Shown piece after piece: positions 31,970 to 33,821 of a DNA stretch of 33,821 nt. Under the pieces are notes generated by a model. That model worked only from the letters and a program-made list of their open reading frames with translations. It was not told where the DNA came from and ran no database searches. Source of the stretch: Desulfarculales bacterium UBA696 (GTDB lineage: Bacteria; Desulfobacterota; Syntrophobacteria; Syntrophobacterales; Syntrophobacteraceae); the NCBI GenBank assembly GCA_002298995.1, contig DBMO01000045.1, positions 1 to 33,821 of the forward strand, written 5' to 3'. Position 1 is the first letter of the stretch. Each line of letters opens with the position of its first letter. The position numbers were made by a program, and so were the translations under genes.

Positions 31970-33121
31970 TTAGCGCCCGGATGCCTCTTCGATTTGGCGC
32001 AAAATGTCTCCCGGAGTTATCACCGTGCCGCCGGGATGTCCGACCAGATAGGCTGGTGCTGCCCCGGCCGAGCATCTCTGTACTTCGAGGTGAATCTGCC
32101 CCAGGTTTAGTTCCACCGTGATCAGCGCTTTAACCCTGGATGCCAGGCGTCGGAGTTGATCTTCCGGAAAGGGCCAAACGGTTATGAGGCGCAGCAGACC
32201 TGCCCTGATGCCCTTTGAGCGGGCCTCGTCGACAGCGGCCAGGCTGCTTCGGGCGGAAATGCCGTACGAGATCAGTGCAACGTCGGCATCATCGAGCCGG
32301 TATTCTTCAACCAAGATGATCCGATCGAGGTTTTTGCGAATCTTGCCTGTAATCCGGGAAATCATTTCGACGTGGGCCTCCGCGGTCATTGCGGGATAGC
32401 CCCTCTCGTCGTGAGTCAGGCCGGTAACATGGACTTTGTAGCCGTCTCCGGCGTGCGCCATCGGGGCAACGCCGTTCATGCCGGCTTGGAAGGGTTTAAA
32501 ACGGTCTTTTCGTCCCTTGGGCCGAGGGCGGGACTGGAGCTTTATCTTTGACGCATCCGGGATCACCACGCGCTCGCTCAAGTGCCCTGTAACTTCGTCA
32601 GCCATTATGAGGACCGGCAGGCGGTAGGTTTCGCTAAGATTAAATGCGGCTATGGTCAGAAAGAACATTTCCTGCGGCGAGGAGGGAGCAAGGGCAATGA
32701 TCTCGTAGTGCCCGTGAGACCCCCAACGCGCCTGCATCATGTCGCCTTGAGCCCCGAGCGTCGGAAGCCCCGTCGAGGGGCCGGCCCTCTGGACGTTTAC
32801 CACTACGCAGGGGGTCTGAGTGACCAGGCCCAGCCCGAGATTCTCCATCATAAGACTGAAGCCGGGGCCCGATGTTGCGGTCATGCTTTTAGCGCCCGCG
32901 CACGATGCGCCGAGTACGGCAGCCATGGCGGCAATCTCGTCTTCCATCTGGATGAAAGTGCCGCCGGTCTCGGGGAGCCGACCGGCAATATGCTCGGCGA
33001 TTTCGGTTGCCGGAGTGATAGGGTATCCGGCAAAAAAACTGCATCCGGCGGCAAGCGCCCCTTCGGCGCAGGCGACGTCGCCGGTTATAAAATGTTCTCC
33101 AGTGAGGACCGCTGGTTTCAT
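31970..33121 (-). CDS. korA: 2-oxoacid:ferredoxin oxidoreductase alpha subunit
   Basis: The alpha subunit contributes the pyrimidine side of the thiamine diphosphate site. The 383-residue protein opens with GEHFITGDVACAEGALAAG and continues with FFAGYPITPATEI, the MEDEIAAMAAVLGAS strand with its catalytic-type glutamate, and SGPGFSLMMENLG. The reaction is CoA-dependent oxidative decarboxylation of a 2-oxoacid with reduction of ferredoxin. 2-oxoglutarate is the likely substrate by similarity to KorA, but branched-chain or other 2-oxoacids cannot be excluded. Confidence 0.92.
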   Translation of the reverse strand: MKPAVLTGEHFITGDVACAEGALAAGCSFFAGYPITPATEIAEHIAGRLPETGGTFIQMEDEIAAMAAVLGASCAGAKSMTATSGPGFSLMMENLGLGLVTQTPCVVVNVQRAGPSTGLPTLGAQGDMMQARWGSHGHYEIIALAPSSPQEMFFLTIAAFNLSETYRLPVLIMADEVTGHLSERVVIPDASKIKLQSRPRPKGRKDRFKPFQAGMNGVAPMAHAGDGYKVHVTGLTHDERGYPAMTAEAHVEMISRITGKIRKNLDRIILVEEYRLDDADVALISYGISARSSLAAVDEARSKGIRAGLLRLITVWPFPEDQLRRLASRVKALITVELNLGQIHLEVQRCSAGAAPAYLVGHPGGTVITPGDILRQIEEASGR

Positions 33122-33161
33122 AAATCGACAATCAAAATATTAGGAGTTGATAGTTTAAAGC

Positions 33162-33437
33162 TCATGCCGCGGGGGCATTCGCCGGGGCTTCGAGCGAGTA
33201 AATGGCGAAGTCGGGACAGATCGCTTCGCAGTAATGACAATTAACGCAAAGGTCCGGCTGCTTTACCGCCGGGGGATGATACCCCTTTGAATTGAAGCGC
33301 GTGGATAGTTCAAGAACGTCCCTTGGGCAGTATTCGATGCAGTAGCCGCACCCCTTGCACCGGTCATCTATAATGTAGACAATCCCCTTTGATACGAGGA
33401 TTTGTTCCGAATCAAGGGGTACCCGCCAGAATTTCAT
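33162..33437 (-). CDS. korD: Ferredoxin-like delta subunit of the 2-oxoacid oxidoreductase
   Basis: This 91-residue protein carries two [4Fe-4S] motifs, CKGCGYCIEYCP and CVNCHYCEAICP, and is the electron exit of four-subunit Kor enzymes. The ATG at 33437 follows AAGGA (33446-33450 on this strand) with an 8-nt gap; ATG 33446 and TTG 33464 are in frame but are less well placed. It is the first gene of the Kor-Hdr operon, 40 nt before korA. Confidence 0.92.
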   Translation of the reverse strand: MKFWRVPLDSEQILVSKGIVYIIDDRCKGCGYCIEYCPRDVLELSTRFNSKGYHPPAVKQPDLCVNCHYCEAICPDFAIYSLEAPANAPAA

Positions 33438-33494
33438 CTCATCCATCCTTGGGAAAATTTGCAAAGCGCGCCAAAAACGACAATCAGTGGCAGA

Positions 33495-33522
33495 ATTTTA
33501 GGCGAATGCGCGAGCATGTCAA
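33495..33522 (-). promoter_or_regulatory. Promoter of the Kor-Hdr operon
   Basis: On the minus strand a perfect -35 TTGACA (33517-33522), a 16-nt spacer and -10 TAAAAT (33495-33500) predict a start of transcription near 33488, about 50 nt before korD. No other promoter of this quality was seen between here and 23115, so the seven genes are probably one transcript. Confidence 0.7.
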
Positions 33523-33821
33523 GACAAATCGAATCCGAGAAACCGGCTATTTACGTTTTAGGGGCAGAAAAGATAGGGGGGTATGGGCGAAGCCGAGGAA
33601 AAGTGCCTCGTTTAGGAGGAAGCGTGCACGAACCAGAATCTTTTAGCGGCATGAAAAATGAATACACAAAGAACGGGGATACCATCCGGGTGCGATTTAG
33701 GGATGGGGAAACTCAATGAGGATATTTTTAAAGCGCCAAAGTCCGTGAAGAGTTGGAAGGAGGGAAGGGATGTCACAAAGGAAAGATGGAATGTAAGAAT
33801 GTAGGGTGGGCACAGGGTCCA
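33523..33821 (+). other. Region right of the operon promoter, no certain gene
   Basis: A 31-codon plus-strand frame (33624-33719, GTG start) follows AGGAGG (33614-33619) at a short distance; its product is not recognised, and an open frame extends upstream of it to 33402. The last bases (GTAGGGTGGGCAC near 33801) look like the edge of a dispersed repeat seen in many bacterial genomes, but only one copy is in view. Confidence 0.25.

Noticed and set aside
1..33821. CRISPR arrays, insertion sequences or prophage genes
   Set aside because: No direct repeat-spacer pattern, transposase, integrase or phage structural gene was found in any frame.

Overview
The window looks like a chromosome segment from an anaerobic, sulfate-reducing or syntrophic member of the Desulfobacterota (former Deltaproteobacteria). 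This is inferred from gene content: a four-subunit 2-oxoacid:ferredoxin oxidoreductase beside multi-domain heterodisulfide-reductase (Hdr) proteins, an HdrA with an in-frame TGA read as selenocysteine, and a pilC-pilS pair like that of Geobacter. Species and genus cannot be fixed from the sequence alone.

Layout. Positions 1-345 hold tRNA-Tyr and tRNA-Thr on the minus strand, preceded by a hairpin-rich upstream region. Positions 640-9950 are a run of housekeeping genes: a DUF2231 membrane protein, cardiolipin synthase, a UbiB-family kinase, a small charged protein on the minus strand, a PaaI-type thioesterase, MlaC, RadC, a PIG3-type quinone oxidoreductase, a lone ABC ATPase, and a short DUF4142 remnant on the minus strand. 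Positions 10282-13182 carry pilC and a PilS-type histidine kinase without pilR. Positions 13196-15368 are a textbook HrcA-controlled groES-groEL operon: promoter, CIRCE element and terminator.

Positions 15411-20743 form a phosphate uptake locus, pstS-pstC-pstA-pstB1-pstB2-phoU. It has two ATPase genes whose degenerate motifs look complementary, as in an asymmetric heterodimeric ABC transporter. Positions 20846-23018 are an accessory patch: a GNAT acetyltransferase, a truncated BrnA-like antitoxin, an intact HigB-HigA pair, and a decaying MazE/MazF-like pair (antitoxin ATG apparently changed to ATA, toxin with two frameshifts).

Positions 23115-33522 are one large minus-strand operon, read right to left from a strong promoter at 33495-33522. 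The order is ferredoxin (korD), korA, korB, korC, a 1085-residue fusion of GltD-like and HdrA-like modules, an MvhD-HdrC-HdrB fusion, and a selenocysteine-containing HdrA-MvhD fusion with a SECIS-like hairpin just after its TGA. Together these look like a 2-oxoacid-oxidising enzyme joined to a flavin-based electron bifurcating/confurcating Hdr complex with its own NAD(P)H-type module. No hydrogenase or formate dehydrogenase is present in the window. This operon is the most interesting system here.
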